Below are positions 1 through 6,506 of a stretch of DNA of 9,791 bases, in pieces. The position numbers and the translations under genes were made by a program. Under the pieces are notes generated by a model. That model was not told where the DNA came from and did not search any database. It worked only from the letters and a program-made list of their open reading frames with translations. Position 1 is the stretch's first letter; each line of letters opens with the position of its first letter. Origin of the DNA: JAJISK01 sp046759865 (lineage in GTDB: Archaea > Thermoplasmatota > Thermoplasmata > RBG-16-68-12 > JAJISG01); NCBI GenBank assembly GCA_046759865.1, contig JBHIDB010000039.1, positions 1 through 9,791 on the forward strand, read 5' to 3'.

Positions 1-725
1 TCCTCGAAGGTGACGTCGTACACCCGGGCGAAGTTGTCCCGGTACTGGTGGATGCCCGCGACCTGGAGGGCGCGGCCCGTCTCGGCGACGTAAGCGTCCG
101 CGGCGACCGTGTAGTATGCGCCCGCAAACTTGTCCCAGTCCGGGCGCTTGACGAGCAAGGCCGGCATCGCGTACTTCCGCGCCAAGCGTTCCCAAATCCC
201 AAGGTTTTCGCGAATCTGCGCCTCGGACCCCTCGAAGTCCTCGTGGGCCGTGTGCGACTCGAAGAAGAAGGACAGCTCCCGGACCCGCAGAAAGGTGCGG
301 GTCTGCTTCGTCTCGTAGCGAAAGACGGGGACGATCTGGTACAACTTCAGGGGAAGGTCCGTGTGGGCGCGGACCCACAGGGAGAATAGGCTGTACATCG
401 CACTCTCGCTCGTCGGCCGGAGGAGGAGACGCACGTCGAGGGGGTTCAGCCCGCCGTGGGTGACCCAGTAGACGTGGGCACCGAAACCCTTGATGTGGTC
501 GGCCTCCTTCTGGAACTGGGTCTCCGGGACCAAGACGGGAAACTGGACCTCGTCGTGGCCCGTGCGGACCATCTCCGTGTGCATGTGGCCGTTGAGGAGA
601 CGCATGGCCTTCCGGCCGTAGGGGGTCCACACGTACATCCCCTTGACCGGGTAACGCCGGTCCACGATGCCCGCGTTGTCGATGGCCTCGAGGTACCATT
701 CGGCGAAGTTTGCCGTCTTCTCCAT
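1..725 (-). CDS. proS: Prolyl-tRNA synthetase, archaeal type (N-terminal part, cut by window edge)
   Basis: Class II aminoacyl-tRNA synthetase that charges tRNA-Pro with proline in the cytoplasm. The 241 residues visible cover the N-terminal half of the catalytic domain; the rest lies beyond base 1. Seen directly: an N-terminal segment FAEWYLEAI; the RPTSES block at residues 103-108, a hallmark of ProRS; motif 2 with RYETKQTR at 136-143; the HTAH segment at 158-161; and GRALQ followed by HQYRDNF at 217-232. This order and spacing match archaeal ProRS of the methanogen/Thermoplasmata kind. The ATG at 725 is chosen because MEKTANFAEW starts just where the family begins and a TATA-like TAATTAG lies 27-33 bases upstream, leaving almost no leader. 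It is divergent from the ribbon-helix-helix gene. Full length and the anticodon-binding domain cannot be judged here. Identity is secure. Confidence 0.96.
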   Translation of the reverse strand, partial: MEKTANFAEWYLEAIDNAGIVDRRYPVKGMYVWTPYGRKAMRLLNGHMHTEMVRTGHDEVQFPVLVPETQFQKEADHIKGFGAHVYWVTHGGLNPLDVRLLLRPTSESAMYSLFSLWVRAHTDLPLKLYQIVPVFRYETKQTRTFLRVRELSFFFESHTAHEDFEGSEAQIRENLGIWERLARKYAMPALLVKRPDWDKFAGAYYTVAADAYVAETGRALQVAGIHQYRDNFARVYDVTFE

Positions 726-751
726 GAGGATAGGGGGCTAAGCCAGGGGCG

Positions 752-758
752 TAATTAG
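752..758 (-). promoter_or_regulatory. TATA-like box of proS
   Basis: On the minus strand the sequence reads CTAATTA, an A/T-rich island in a GC-rich region, 27-33 bases before the proS ATG. The position fits a leaderless archaeal promoter. Assignment rests on composition and spacing only. Confidence 0.45.
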
Positions 759-834
759 AGGTTTTGCGGGCCTCGGAGGCGGTCGATACGACGTTTCGTG
801 GACATCCTCAAACCGCGGCCGGCCGAAGGGAACG

Positions 835-885
835 TGCATGCAGTCGATGGCTTTATGTGAATGCACGCAATTCATGCATTGCATG
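835..885. promoter_or_regulatory. Cluster of TGCAT motifs, candidate operator of the RHH regulator
   Basis: Within 51 bases the pentamer TGCAT or its complement ATGCA occurs six times, starting at 835, 838, 861, 874, 875 and 880. It includes the palindrome TGCATGCA (835-842), the palindrome ATGCAT (874-879), and a perfect inverted repeat AATGCA (860-865) / TGCATT (875-880). The cluster surrounds the TATA-like box and covers the start codon at 883. Ribbon-helix-helix proteins bind short repeated or palindromic half-sites, so autoregulation is a reasonable inference; binding itself is not shown. Confidence 0.45.
851..859 (+). promoter_or_regulatory. TATA-like box of the RHH regulator gene
   Basis: CTTTATGTG lies 24-32 bases before the ATG at 883, the spacing expected for a leaderless archaeal transcript. 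This supports 883 rather than the upstream ATG at 838, which would lie before the TATA box. Confidence 0.45.
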
Positions 886-1215
886 GTCCAGGGGACGAGG
901 AAACCCACGATTTCCCTCCGTCTCCCTCCTGAGCTCCTTGGGCAGGTCGACGAACTCGTCCGTCGAAGGGGCATGCGGTCTCGGACGGAGTTCGTGGAGC
1001 GGGCTCTTGCGGAATACGTCGAGCAGTTGAGGGAGGCCAAGGTCATACGGATCAAGCCTTATACCGGAGAGGAGGCACGAGAGGCGATACTCGGGTACCT
1101 CGGGGATCACCCGGGGACTTACGTATCGGATCTCGCTGATGCCCTGGCCATGGACATTGAACTCGCCTTTCGTGTGGTACATTCTCTTGCGGAGGAGGGT
1201 GAACTCGTTGGCTGA
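883..1215 (+). CDS. Ribbon-helix-helix / winged-helix transcriptional regulator
   Basis: Predicted DNA-binding regulator of 110 residues. Residues 7-48 (KPTISLRLPPELLGQVDELV, then SRTEFVERALAEYVEQL) form a clear CopG/NikR-like ribbon-helix-helix: a beta strand of alternating residues followed by two helices. Residues 62-107 (AREAILGYL, TYVSDLADAL, ELAFRVVHSLAEEGEL) look like the three helices of a winged helix, but the protein ends at the point where the wing hairpin should begin. The start at 883 is preferred because the RHH strand begins six residues later and a TATA-like box lies 24-32 bases upstream. An alternative ATG at 838 would add 15 cysteine-rich residues unlike this family. The gene sits divergently beside proS and is surrounded by repeated TGCAT motifs, which suggests autoregulation. 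The target and any ligand are unknown. The abrupt C-terminus may reflect a frameshift into the overlapping downstream frame. Confidence 0.8.
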   Translation: MVQGTRKPTISLRLPPELLGQVDELVRRRGMRSRTEFVERALAEYVEQLREAKVIRIKPYTGEEAREAILGYLGDHPGTYVSDLADALAMDIELAFRVVHSLAEEGELVG

Positions 1216-1384
1216 GTTGACGGGGGCAGGGGACAGCGTTTCCGGAGAGAAGCTTGTTGCCGTAGGCCGGAAGATGGGACGTGTCTACGTCGTCTCGGGA
1301 AGGGGGACCCATCGCGCGCGGCGGGTCTACATCTGGGGCAAACCAGCAAGATGTTACGTGGACAAGCCCTGGCGCAAGGTTTAG
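1208..1384 (+). CDS. Small basic ORF overlapping the RHH gene, possibly its frameshifted C-terminus
   Basis: An open frame of 58 codons, in a different frame from the RHH gene and overlapping its last 8 bases. It could start at TTG 1208, nine bases after a purine-rich GGAGGAGG (1191-1198), or at GTG 1199. The product is rich in arginine and lysine with strand-like segments (GEKLVAVGRKMGRVYVVSGR, RARRVYIWGK) and ends in DKPWRKV. I recognise no family. GRKMGRVYVV resembles the wing hairpin that the upstream winged helix lacks, and EKLVAVG echoes the ELVG at the end of the RHH protein. It may therefore be a displaced C-terminus, caused by a real frameshift or a sequencing error, rather than an independent gene. 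Third-position GC is fairly high, consistent with coding. Existence as a separate protein is uncertain. Confidence 0.35.
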   Translation: MAELTGAGDSVSGEKLVAVGRKMGRVYVVSGRGTHRARRVYIWGKPARCYVDKPWRKV

Positions 1385-1891
1385 TCCTCCAGGGCGCGGG
1401 CGACGCCGGGGGAGAGTCACTTTCGCCTACCCCTCATCTGTAGGGTCTACTAGCTGGACAGGTACAAGCGCTCTATGCTTGGGAAGAGCAATGCAGTCGG
1501 TCAGCTCCCTCTTGCGCATTCCTCTCTCGTCCAAAGAATACTCGTAAGCTACGACGTGGGCGGAGGGCGCGGGAGCGTCAGGGGGAAAGTTCAGCGGAAG
1601 GTTACGGGGAAACATCCCGAAAGACGGTGGGAGGCGGAATCAAGACCTATCAGTACGAGGGTCTTCTTTCGCACAGGGAGGCACTTCGTGTGGCCAGTCT
1701 GTTCTCATGCTACCGGTCGCGAAAGGCAGAAAGTTCCTCCATTTCCTCTCGGGGCTAGATGTCCCATTCAAAGCTCTGAGGGTCTTCGTAACCCCGGGGG
1801 AAATCGCCTCCTCAGACACCAATCTTCGGGAAGAGGCTGGCGGGATGGTTCAAAGCACGCTTAAGTAGGTCCCTATCCTGCACGAAGCGGG
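1385..1891. other. About 500 bases without a recognisable gene
   Basis: I find no convincing gene, tRNA or transposon end here. Base composition is less GC-rich than the flanking genes. The best reading frame is a 53-codon plus-strand ORF at 1707-1868 (starts MLPVAKGRKF, ends GGMVQSTLK) with moderate third-position GC and an even mix of charged and hydrophobic residues, but no family that I recognise. It has no good upstream signal and may be a gene remnant. GAGGGTCTTC occurs twice, at 1657-1666 and 1780-1789. The right end holds the promoter of the formimidoyltransferase gene and one copy of a 13-base direct repeat. Confidence 0.5.
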
Positions 1892-1899
1892 ATGGTTCA
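1840..1899 (+). repeat. 13-base direct repeat GCGGGATGGTTCA around the ftcD promoter
   Basis: GCGGGATGGTTCA occurs at 1840-1852 and again at 1887-1899, 47 bases apart. The second copy spans the ATG of the formimidoyltransferase gene; the first lies just before the TATA-like box. Both copies read ATG GTT CA, so the upstream copy would encode MVQSTLK and stop. It may be an operator pair or the trace of a small local duplication; the sequence alone does not decide. Confidence 0.6.
1859..1867 (+). promoter_or_regulatory. TATA-like box of the histidine-degradation block
   Basis: GCTTAAGTA lies 25-33 bases before the ATG at 1892. The spacing fits a leaderless archaeal promoter driving the formimidoyltransferase and cyclodeaminase genes. 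Confidence 0.45.
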
Positions 1900-2791
1900 G
1901 GTCATCGAATGCGTTCCTAACTTCAGTGAGGGGAGGCGCGCTGATGTGGTCTCGGCGATCTCCGATGCAATCGCCAGCGTGGGGGAGGTCCGACTCCTGG
2001 ATGAGGAGATGGATTCGGACCACAATCGCGCTGTCCTGACCTTCGTGGGCGATCCCGACGCTGTCTTGGAATCGGCCTTTCGCGGGATTACGAAGGCGGT
2101 TGAACTCATCGACCTCACCAAGCACGAGGGGGAACACCCCCGAATCGGGGCCGCGGACGTCGTCCCCTTCATCCCCATCGCCAACATCACGATGGAAGAG
2201 TGCGTGTCCTTAGCCCGGAAGCTAGGTCACCGCGTGTGGGAGGAGCTCCAGGTCCCCATCTACTTCTACGCGGAGGCCGCCCTTCGGGAGGACCGTCGCC
2301 TCCTCCCCCAGATCCGCGAGGGGGAGTTTGAGGGGCTTCGGGAATCGATGGGAAACGATGCGAAGCGGGACCCCGACGTCGGGGATCCGGTGATCCACCC
2401 CACGGCAGGGGCCACCGTCGTCGGGGCACGCGGCCCCCTGATCGCGTACAACGTGAACCTGACGACCGACGACCTAGGACTGGCCCGGACCATTGCGAAG
2501 AATATAAGGGCGAGCAGCGGGGGTTTCCCCGCCATCCAGGCCAAGGGCTTCGCGTTGGAAGACCGCGGTCAAGTCCAGGTCTCCATGAACATCCTAAACT
2601 TCCGGGTGACCTCCATTCCGAGGGTGTTCGATGCCATTCGGAAAGAGGCCGAGGCCGCGGGCGTCGCGATCGCGGAGAGCGAGATCGTTGGGTTGGTTCC
2701 CCTAGACGCCCTCCTCGACTCGGCGGAGGCGTATCTCGCCCTCAAGAACTTTAGCCGGGATCAGATTCTGGAGCGGAGGCTGTGGGAGTAG
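1892..2791 (+). CDS. ftcD: Glutamate formimidoyltransferase (FTCD N-terminal type)
   Basis: Transfers the formimino group from N-formimino-L-glutamate to tetrahydrofolate, giving glutamate and 5-formimino-THF, in the last part of histidine degradation. The 299 residues equal the transferase part of bifunctional mammalian FTCD. Seen: the N-terminal ECVPNFSEGR (6-15), DSDHNRAVLTFVG (41-53), and EHPRIGAADVVPFIP (81-95). His82 of the latter coincides in number and context with the catalytic His82 described for the porcine enzyme. The GNDAKRDPD region and the HPTAGATVVGAR segment also follow the family. It starts at ATG 1892, shortly after a TATA-like box. The 3' end overlaps the cyclodeaminase gene by 10 bases, so the two are almost certainly co-translated. 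Many archaea carry C1 units on methanopterin; this enzyme implies folate use, which is inference from the family. Identity is very secure. Confidence 0.96.
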   Translation: MVQVIECVPNFSEGRRADVVSAISDAIASVGEVRLLDEEMDSDHNRAVLTFVGDPDAVLESAFRGITKAVELIDLTKHEGEHPRIGAADVVPFIPIANITMEECVSLARKLGHRVWEELQVPIYFYAEAALREDRRLLPQIREGEFEGLRESMGNDAKRDPDVGDPVIHPTAGATVVGARGPLIAYNVNLTTDDLGLARTIAKNIRASSGGFPAIQAKGFALEDRGQVQVSMNILNFRVTSIPRVFDAIRKEAEAAGVAIAESEIVGLVPLDALLDSAEAYLALKNFSRDQILERRLWE

Positions 2792-3411
2792 ACCTGAGCG
2801 GCTCGGTCGATGCATTCCTGAAGGACCTCGCCTCGCGTCGTCCCACGCCGGGTGGGGGGAGTGCCGCAGCGCTTGTGGCATCCGTCGCCGGGGCCCTCGG
2901 GTCCATGGTGTGCCGCTTGACCATTGGGAAGAAGGGGTACGAGCAGGTGGGGGATGCGTTTCGGGGATACGCTGGACAGCTCCGAGAGACCCGTCAGCGC
3001 CTGCATGCCCTCGTGAGCGAGGACGCGGACGCCTTCGAGGCGGTCATGGCCGCGATTCGGATGGATCGGTCGATCCCCGAGGAGAAAGAGGCGCGGGCAA
3101 TGGCGATTCAGACGGCCCTGAAGGGGGCGGCAGAAGTTCCCCTCGAGACGGCCCGGCACTGCAGCAATCTGTTGCGGCTTCTCCGGGAGATGTCAGAGGG
3201 CGCCAACAAGAACGCCATTTCGGACGTAGGAGTGGCAGCCCACATGAGCTTGGCAGCCCTGCGTAGTGCATTTCTGAACGTCAACATCAACCTGGCGTCC
3301 ATCTCCGATGCTGCCTTTGTGACCAAGCTTGGTGCGGAGGTCAAGCGCTTGGAGCGAGGGGCAGTGAAGGACCACAAAGCGGCCGTCGCCACGGTCCAGA
3401 AGCGGCTTTGA
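2782..3411 (+). CDS. Formimidoyltetrahydrofolate cyclodeaminase (FTCD C-terminal type)
   Basis: Converts 5-formimino-THF to 5,10-methenyl-THF with release of ammonia. The 209-residue protein is the size of the cyclodeaminase domain of FTCD and is mostly helical. Seen: the glycine-rich family signature PTPGGGSAAA at residues 21-30, which precedes a long hydrophobic helix; an acidic SEDADAFEAVMAA segment; and a C-terminal helical region with GVAAHMSLAALRSAFLNVNI, typical of the family. The GTG at 2782 is chosen because it gives the expected short lead-in to the first helix and has GGAG (2770-2773) and GGAGG (2775-2779) upstream. It overlaps the transferase gene by 10 bases, so the vertebrate bifunctional enzyme is here two coupled genes. 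Related single-domain proteins include methenyl-THF cyclohydrolases (FchA); the formimidoyltransferase neighbour favours the cyclodeaminase reading. Confidence 0.92.
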   Translation: MGVDLSGSVDAFLKDLASRRPTPGGGSAAALVASVAGALGSMVCRLTIGKKGYEQVGDAFRGYAGQLRETRQRLHALVSEDADAFEAVMAAIRMDRSIPEEKEARAMAIQTALKGAAEVPLETARHCSNLLRLLREMSEGANKNAISDVGVAAHMSLAALRSAFLNVNINLASISDAAFVTKLGAEVKRLERGAVKDHKAAVATVQKRL

Positions 3412-3437
3412 TAGTTCGCCGCCGCAGAGCAGGAATC

Positions 3438-3444
3438 CTTTATT
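3438..3444 (+). promoter_or_regulatory. TATA-like box before hutU
   Basis: CTTTATT lies 29-35 bases before the hutU ATG in the 61-base gap after the cyclodeaminase gene. It suggests that hutU may have its own promoter besides any read-through from upstream. Confidence 0.4.
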
Positions 3445-3472
3445 CTGCCGGGGGCTTGTCCTTGCGATCCTG

Positions 3473-5125
3473 ATGGCGCGCGTGAAGGCCGCCCGCGGCA
3501 CAAAACTCCGATGCAAAGGATGGCGGCAGGAGGCCCTCCTCCGGATGATGGAGAACAACCTCGAGAACGCCGAGCGGCCGGACGACCTCATCGTCTATGG
3601 CGGGACGGGGCGGGTGGCCCGGAGTTGGGAGGCCTTCGAGGCCATGCATCGCCTTCTACGAGAGCTGGAGGACGACGAGACCCTCCTGGTCCAGTCCGGC
3701 AAGCCCGTGGGCGTGTTTCGGACCCAGACCCGCGCCCCACGCGTCCTCATCGCAAACGCGAACCTGGTCCCCCGGTGGGCCACCTGGGACCACTTCTGGG
3801 AATTGGAAGCCCTCGGCCTCATGATGTTCGGACAGATGACGGCGGGGTCGTGGGCCTACATCGGGACCCAAGGCATCATCCAAGGGACCTACGAGACGTT
3901 CGCCGCGAGCGCCCGCCAGGACTTTGACGGAACCCTCGAGGGGAGAACGGTCTTGACCGGGGGCCTCGGAGGCATGGGAGGCGCCCAACCCCTGGCCGTG
4001 ACGATGAATGGAGGGGCATGCCTCGCCGTCGAGGTGGATGAGGAGCGGGCGCGTCGCCGCCTGGACGCTGGGTTCTGTCGAGAACTAACCCATGACCTGA
4101 GCGAAGCCGTGCGCATCGTTCGGGATGCGGCCGAAGCGAAGGAACCCGTCTCCGTTGCCCTCATCGGCAACTGTTCGGAGGTGCACCCGGAGCTCGTGAG
4201 GCGGGAGTTCCGCCCTGATGTGGTCACCGATCAGACCTCCGCCCATGACCCGCTGGGAGGCTACATCCCTGCTGGCCTCACCGTCGAGGAGGCGACGGAC
4301 CTCCGTCGCTCCGACCCCGAAGAGTACCTCCGCCGGTCACGGCAATCCATCGTGGACCACGTGAAAGCCATGCTCGTCTTCCAGGAGGCCGGCTCCGTCG
4401 TCTTCGAGTACGGAAACAACATTCGCGGGCAGGCCCGCGACGCGGGACTGGACCAGGCCTTCGGCTTCGAGGGCTTCGTCAAGCTCTACATTCGCCCCAT
4501 GTTCACGGAGGGGCGGGGACCCTTCCGATGGGTGGCGATCTCAGGAAACCCCGATGACATCCTCCAGACGGACGAAGTGGTCCTCGAGCTCTTCCCGGAC
4601 AACCTCCAGCTGACCCGCTGGATTCGCCTCGCCGAGAAACAACTGCCCTGGGAGGGGCTTCCGGCCCGGGTGTGCTGGCTGGGTTTCGGCGAGCGGACCC
4701 GCTTCGCCACCCGAATCAACGACATGGTGGCGGCCGGGGACCTCGAAGCGCCCATCGTAATCACCCGCGACCATCTCGACAGTGGCTCCGTGGCCTCCCC
4801 CACCCGGGAGACCGAGGGCATGCGGGACGGTTCAGACGCTGTCGCGGACTGGCCCCTGCTGAACGCGCTCCTGAATACGGCTTCAGGGGCCGACCTCGTG
4901 GCGATTCACAGCGGCGGGGGGGTGGGCGTTGGATACTCCATCCACGCAGGGATGACCGTGGTGGCCGACGGGTCGAACGAGGCGGGTTGGCGGATCGAGC
5001 GTGTCTTCACCTCGGACCCGGGGCTTGGGGTCCTGCGGCACGCCGACGCGGGGTACGAAGCCGCCCGAGGCTTCGCTCGGGCCCACGGGCTTAGGGTGCC
5101 CATGGAGGAACCGAGAGAGGAGTGA
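3473..5125 (+). CDS. hutU: Urocanate hydratase (urocanase)
   Basis: Converts urocanate to 4-imidazolone-5-propionate, the second step of histidine degradation, using tightly bound NAD+ as an electrophile. The 550 residues match the usual length of about 550-570. Seen: the N-terminal LRCKGWRQEALLRMMENNL (12-30); VYGGTGRVARSWEAF (41-55); the block LLVQSGKPVGVFRT (71-84); the glycine-rich NAD-binding segment GGLGGMGGAQP (163-173); DQTSAHDPLGGYIP (253-266); and ARVCWLGFGER (398-408), where Cys401 corresponds to the conserved active-site cysteine. The C-terminal HSGGGVGVGYSIHAG is also canonical. The ATG at 3473 begins where family members begin. It follows the cyclodeaminase gene by 61 bases and is convergent with tldE, only 8 bases away. 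hutH and hutI are not in the window. Identity is very secure and nothing appears truncated. Confidence 0.98.
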   Translation: MARVKAARGTKLRCKGWRQEALLRMMENNLENAERPDDLIVYGGTGRVARSWEAFEAMHRLLRELEDDETLLVQSGKPVGVFRTQTRAPRVLIANANLVPRWATWDHFWELEALGLMMFGQMTAGSWAYIGTQGIIQGTYETFAASARQDFDGTLEGRTVLTGGLGGMGGAQPLAVTMNGGACLAVEVDEERARRRLDAGFCRELTHDLSEAVRIVRDAAEAKEPVSVALIGNCSEVHPELVRREFRPDVVTDQTSAHDPLGGYIPAGLTVEEATDLRRSDPEEYLRRSRQSIVDHVKAMLVFQEAGSVVFEYGNNIRGQARDAGLDQAFGFEGFVKLYIRPMFTEGRGPFRWVAISGNPDDILQTDEVVLELFPDNLQLTRWIRLAEKQLPWEGLPARVCWLGFGERTRFATRINDMVAAGDLEAPIVITRDHLDSGSVASPTRETEGMRDGSDAVADWPLLNALLNTASGADLVAIHSGGGVGVGYSIHAGMTVVADGSNEAGWRIERVFTSDPGLGVLRHADAGYEAARGFARAHGLRVPMEEPREE

Positions 5126-5128
5126 GAG

Positions 5129-5144
5129 CCGCCTCATTCGGCGG
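5129..5144. repeat. Short inverted repeat between convergent hutU and tldE
   Basis: CCGCC (5129-5133) and GGCGG (5140-5144) can pair around a six-base loop TCATTC that contains the tldE stop codon on the minus strand. It sits at the 8-base convergent junction. It may act in transcript ends on both strands, but archaeal termination does not usually depend on hairpins, and such a repeat can arise by chance in GC-rich DNA. Confidence 0.3.
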
Positions 5145-6501
5145 ACCGCGTGATCCCGATGTCGCGGGCCAGCATGTGGGGGACCACGGAGGGCGTGGGC
5201 ACCTCGTACCACCACTTCACCTGCTGGACTTCCTTCCCTAGGCCGTCGACCTGACTCCAAAGGTGCAGGAGGTTGTCCGTGAGCCGCACGTCCTTCCAGA
5301 CCTCTGTCACCTCTCCGTCTTGAATCCGGAAGATCCCATCGCGGGGAATGGTACTGAAATCCCCCGTCATGTAGGACTGGTACCGCGTGTACCAGCTGTT
5401 CGTGAGCCAGAGGCCGTCTTTCACCTCCGCCAGCATTTCGTCCCGGGTCCAGTCGCCCGGTTCAATGAAGAGGGCGTGGGGCTCAGGGGAGATGAAGCCG
5501 GGGGGGGCGTTGTCCGTGGTATACATCTCAGGGAAGATGAAGCGGGCGTTGCCCGTGGTCTTCGTCTCGAAGAGCTTCGCTGTGGAGGTATTGTGAAGGT
5601 ACGTCTGCAAGGTTCCCTTGTCAATGACGGTGTTGGGACGCGTGGGCACCCCCTCGCCATCAAAGGCGCGGGCTCCTAGGGAGTCGGCGCTGCCATCGTC
5701 GACGATCGTGACGCCCTCCGTGGCCACCTTCTCGCCTAGCTTATCCTTGAACGGAGAGAGGCCCGCCAGCACTGCGAAGGCGGAGGCCCGACCCCCGATC
5801 TCGTTGACGAGGCCTCCAACGAGGAGGGGCTCGAAGACGATGTCATACGTCCCCGGCTGTCCCTGCTTCGGCGCCTTCGCCAGGGCCGCGACCTTCCCTG
5901 CGTTCCGCCCCGCCTCTTCGGGGTGGAGGGCGGAGGCCTTGGTAGCGCACGCAACATCGTGGCCGCTGGACTCCGGGCCCACCATGGCCCGTATCGTGAG
6001 CCTCAGGCTGCCGGCGCGCTCCTGGCCGACGGCATCATTGGAGGTGTGGAGAAACGTCTCCTCATCGTACTTACAAAAGCTCCCTGCGGTCTCCTTCGCC
6101 CCTTCCTCCAGGGCAGCATTCACGGCGGCGTACACGAGGTCCCCGCCGTCAGTGAGATCCAAAAGCTTCGGGTCCGGAGGCGATTGCTGGTACGTGAAGG
6201 GGCCCTGGGCAATCCCACCGTACTGGGGATTCTCCTGGGATTTCCGCGCCGTGGCCACGAGGTCGTCTACCGTCTCGTCCACCCGGCTCAAGTCCTTGAT
6301 CTTGGTACCCACGACCCGCTTCTGGACCACGACACCGGCGAAGGCTCCCGTCTCCCGCCATCGGTTGCTGATCACGGGCTCGTTCTGGGCGAAGCGGACC
6401 TGATAGGACCGATTGACGTTCACCCCCGCGACGACGTCGTCGGCCCCCCGCTTCACCGCCCGGTTGACGATACGCTCTGCCATGCCGGCATAATCGCCCA
6501 T
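5134..6501 (-). CDS. tldE: TldE/PmbA-like subunit of the TldD/TldE peptidase
   Basis: Non-catalytic partner of TldD in the cytoplasmic TldD/TldE metallopeptidase. Seen: the family block FDGEGVPTR (about 280-288), LHNTSTAKLFETKTTGNA (about 302-319), and a C-terminal IPRDGIFRIQDGEVTEVWKDVR region followed by NLLHLWSQVDGLG. As expected for TldE, there is no HExxxH zinc motif; the corresponding region reads VGGLVNEIGG. The length of 455 residues is normal. The ATG at 6501 is preferred over GTG 6510, because GAGGTGA (6507-6513) lies five bases upstream as a strong Shine-Dalgarno sequence; from GTG the protein would gain only three residues. That ribosome-binding sequence includes the TGA of tldD, so the genes are translationally coupled. 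In E. coli the complex matures microcin B17 and degrades the antitoxin CcdA; no such partner is visible here, so the natural substrate is unknown. Confidence 0.94.
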   Translation of the reverse strand: MGDYAGMAERIVNRAVKRGADDVVAGVNVNRSYQVRFAQNEPVISNRWRETGAFAGVVVQKRVVGTKIKDLSRVDETVDDLVATARKSQENPQYGGIAQGPFTYQQSPPDPKLLDLTDGGDLVYAAVNAALEEGAKETAGSFCKYDEETFLHTSNDAVGQERAGSLRLTIRAMVGPESSGHDVACATKASALHPEEAGRNAGKVAALAKAPKQGQPGTYDIVFEPLLVGGLVNEIGGRASAFAVLAGLSPFKDKLGEKVATEGVTIVDDGSADSLGARAFDGEGVPTRPNTVIDKGTLQTYLHNTSTAKLFETKTTGNARFIFPEMYTTDNAPPGFISPEPHALFIEPGDWTRDEMLAEVKDGLWLTNSWYTRYQSYMTGDFSTIPRDGIFRIQDGEVTEVWKDVRLTDNLLHLWSQVDGLGKEVQQVKWWYEVPTPSVVPHMLARDIGITRSAE

Positions 6502-6506
6502 CGTGT

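Noticed and set aside
48..758. Plus-strand open frames of 100-113 codons across proS
   Set aside because: The opposite strand encodes unmistakable prolyl-tRNA synthetase motifs.
838..882. Upstream start of the RHH gene at ATG 838
   Set aside because: It would precede the TATA-like box and add cysteine-rich residues not expected in the family; ATG 883 fits better.
1427..1615. Minus-strand ORF of 62 codons in the gene-poor stretch
   Set aside because: No known family, proline-rich N-terminus, low third-position GC for this DNA, and no convincing promoter or ribosome-binding sequence.
1846..1856. GGTTCAAAGC resembling a tRNA T-loop
   Set aside because: No acceptor stem, D-arm or anticodon arm can be folded around it; it is part of the 13-base direct repeat.
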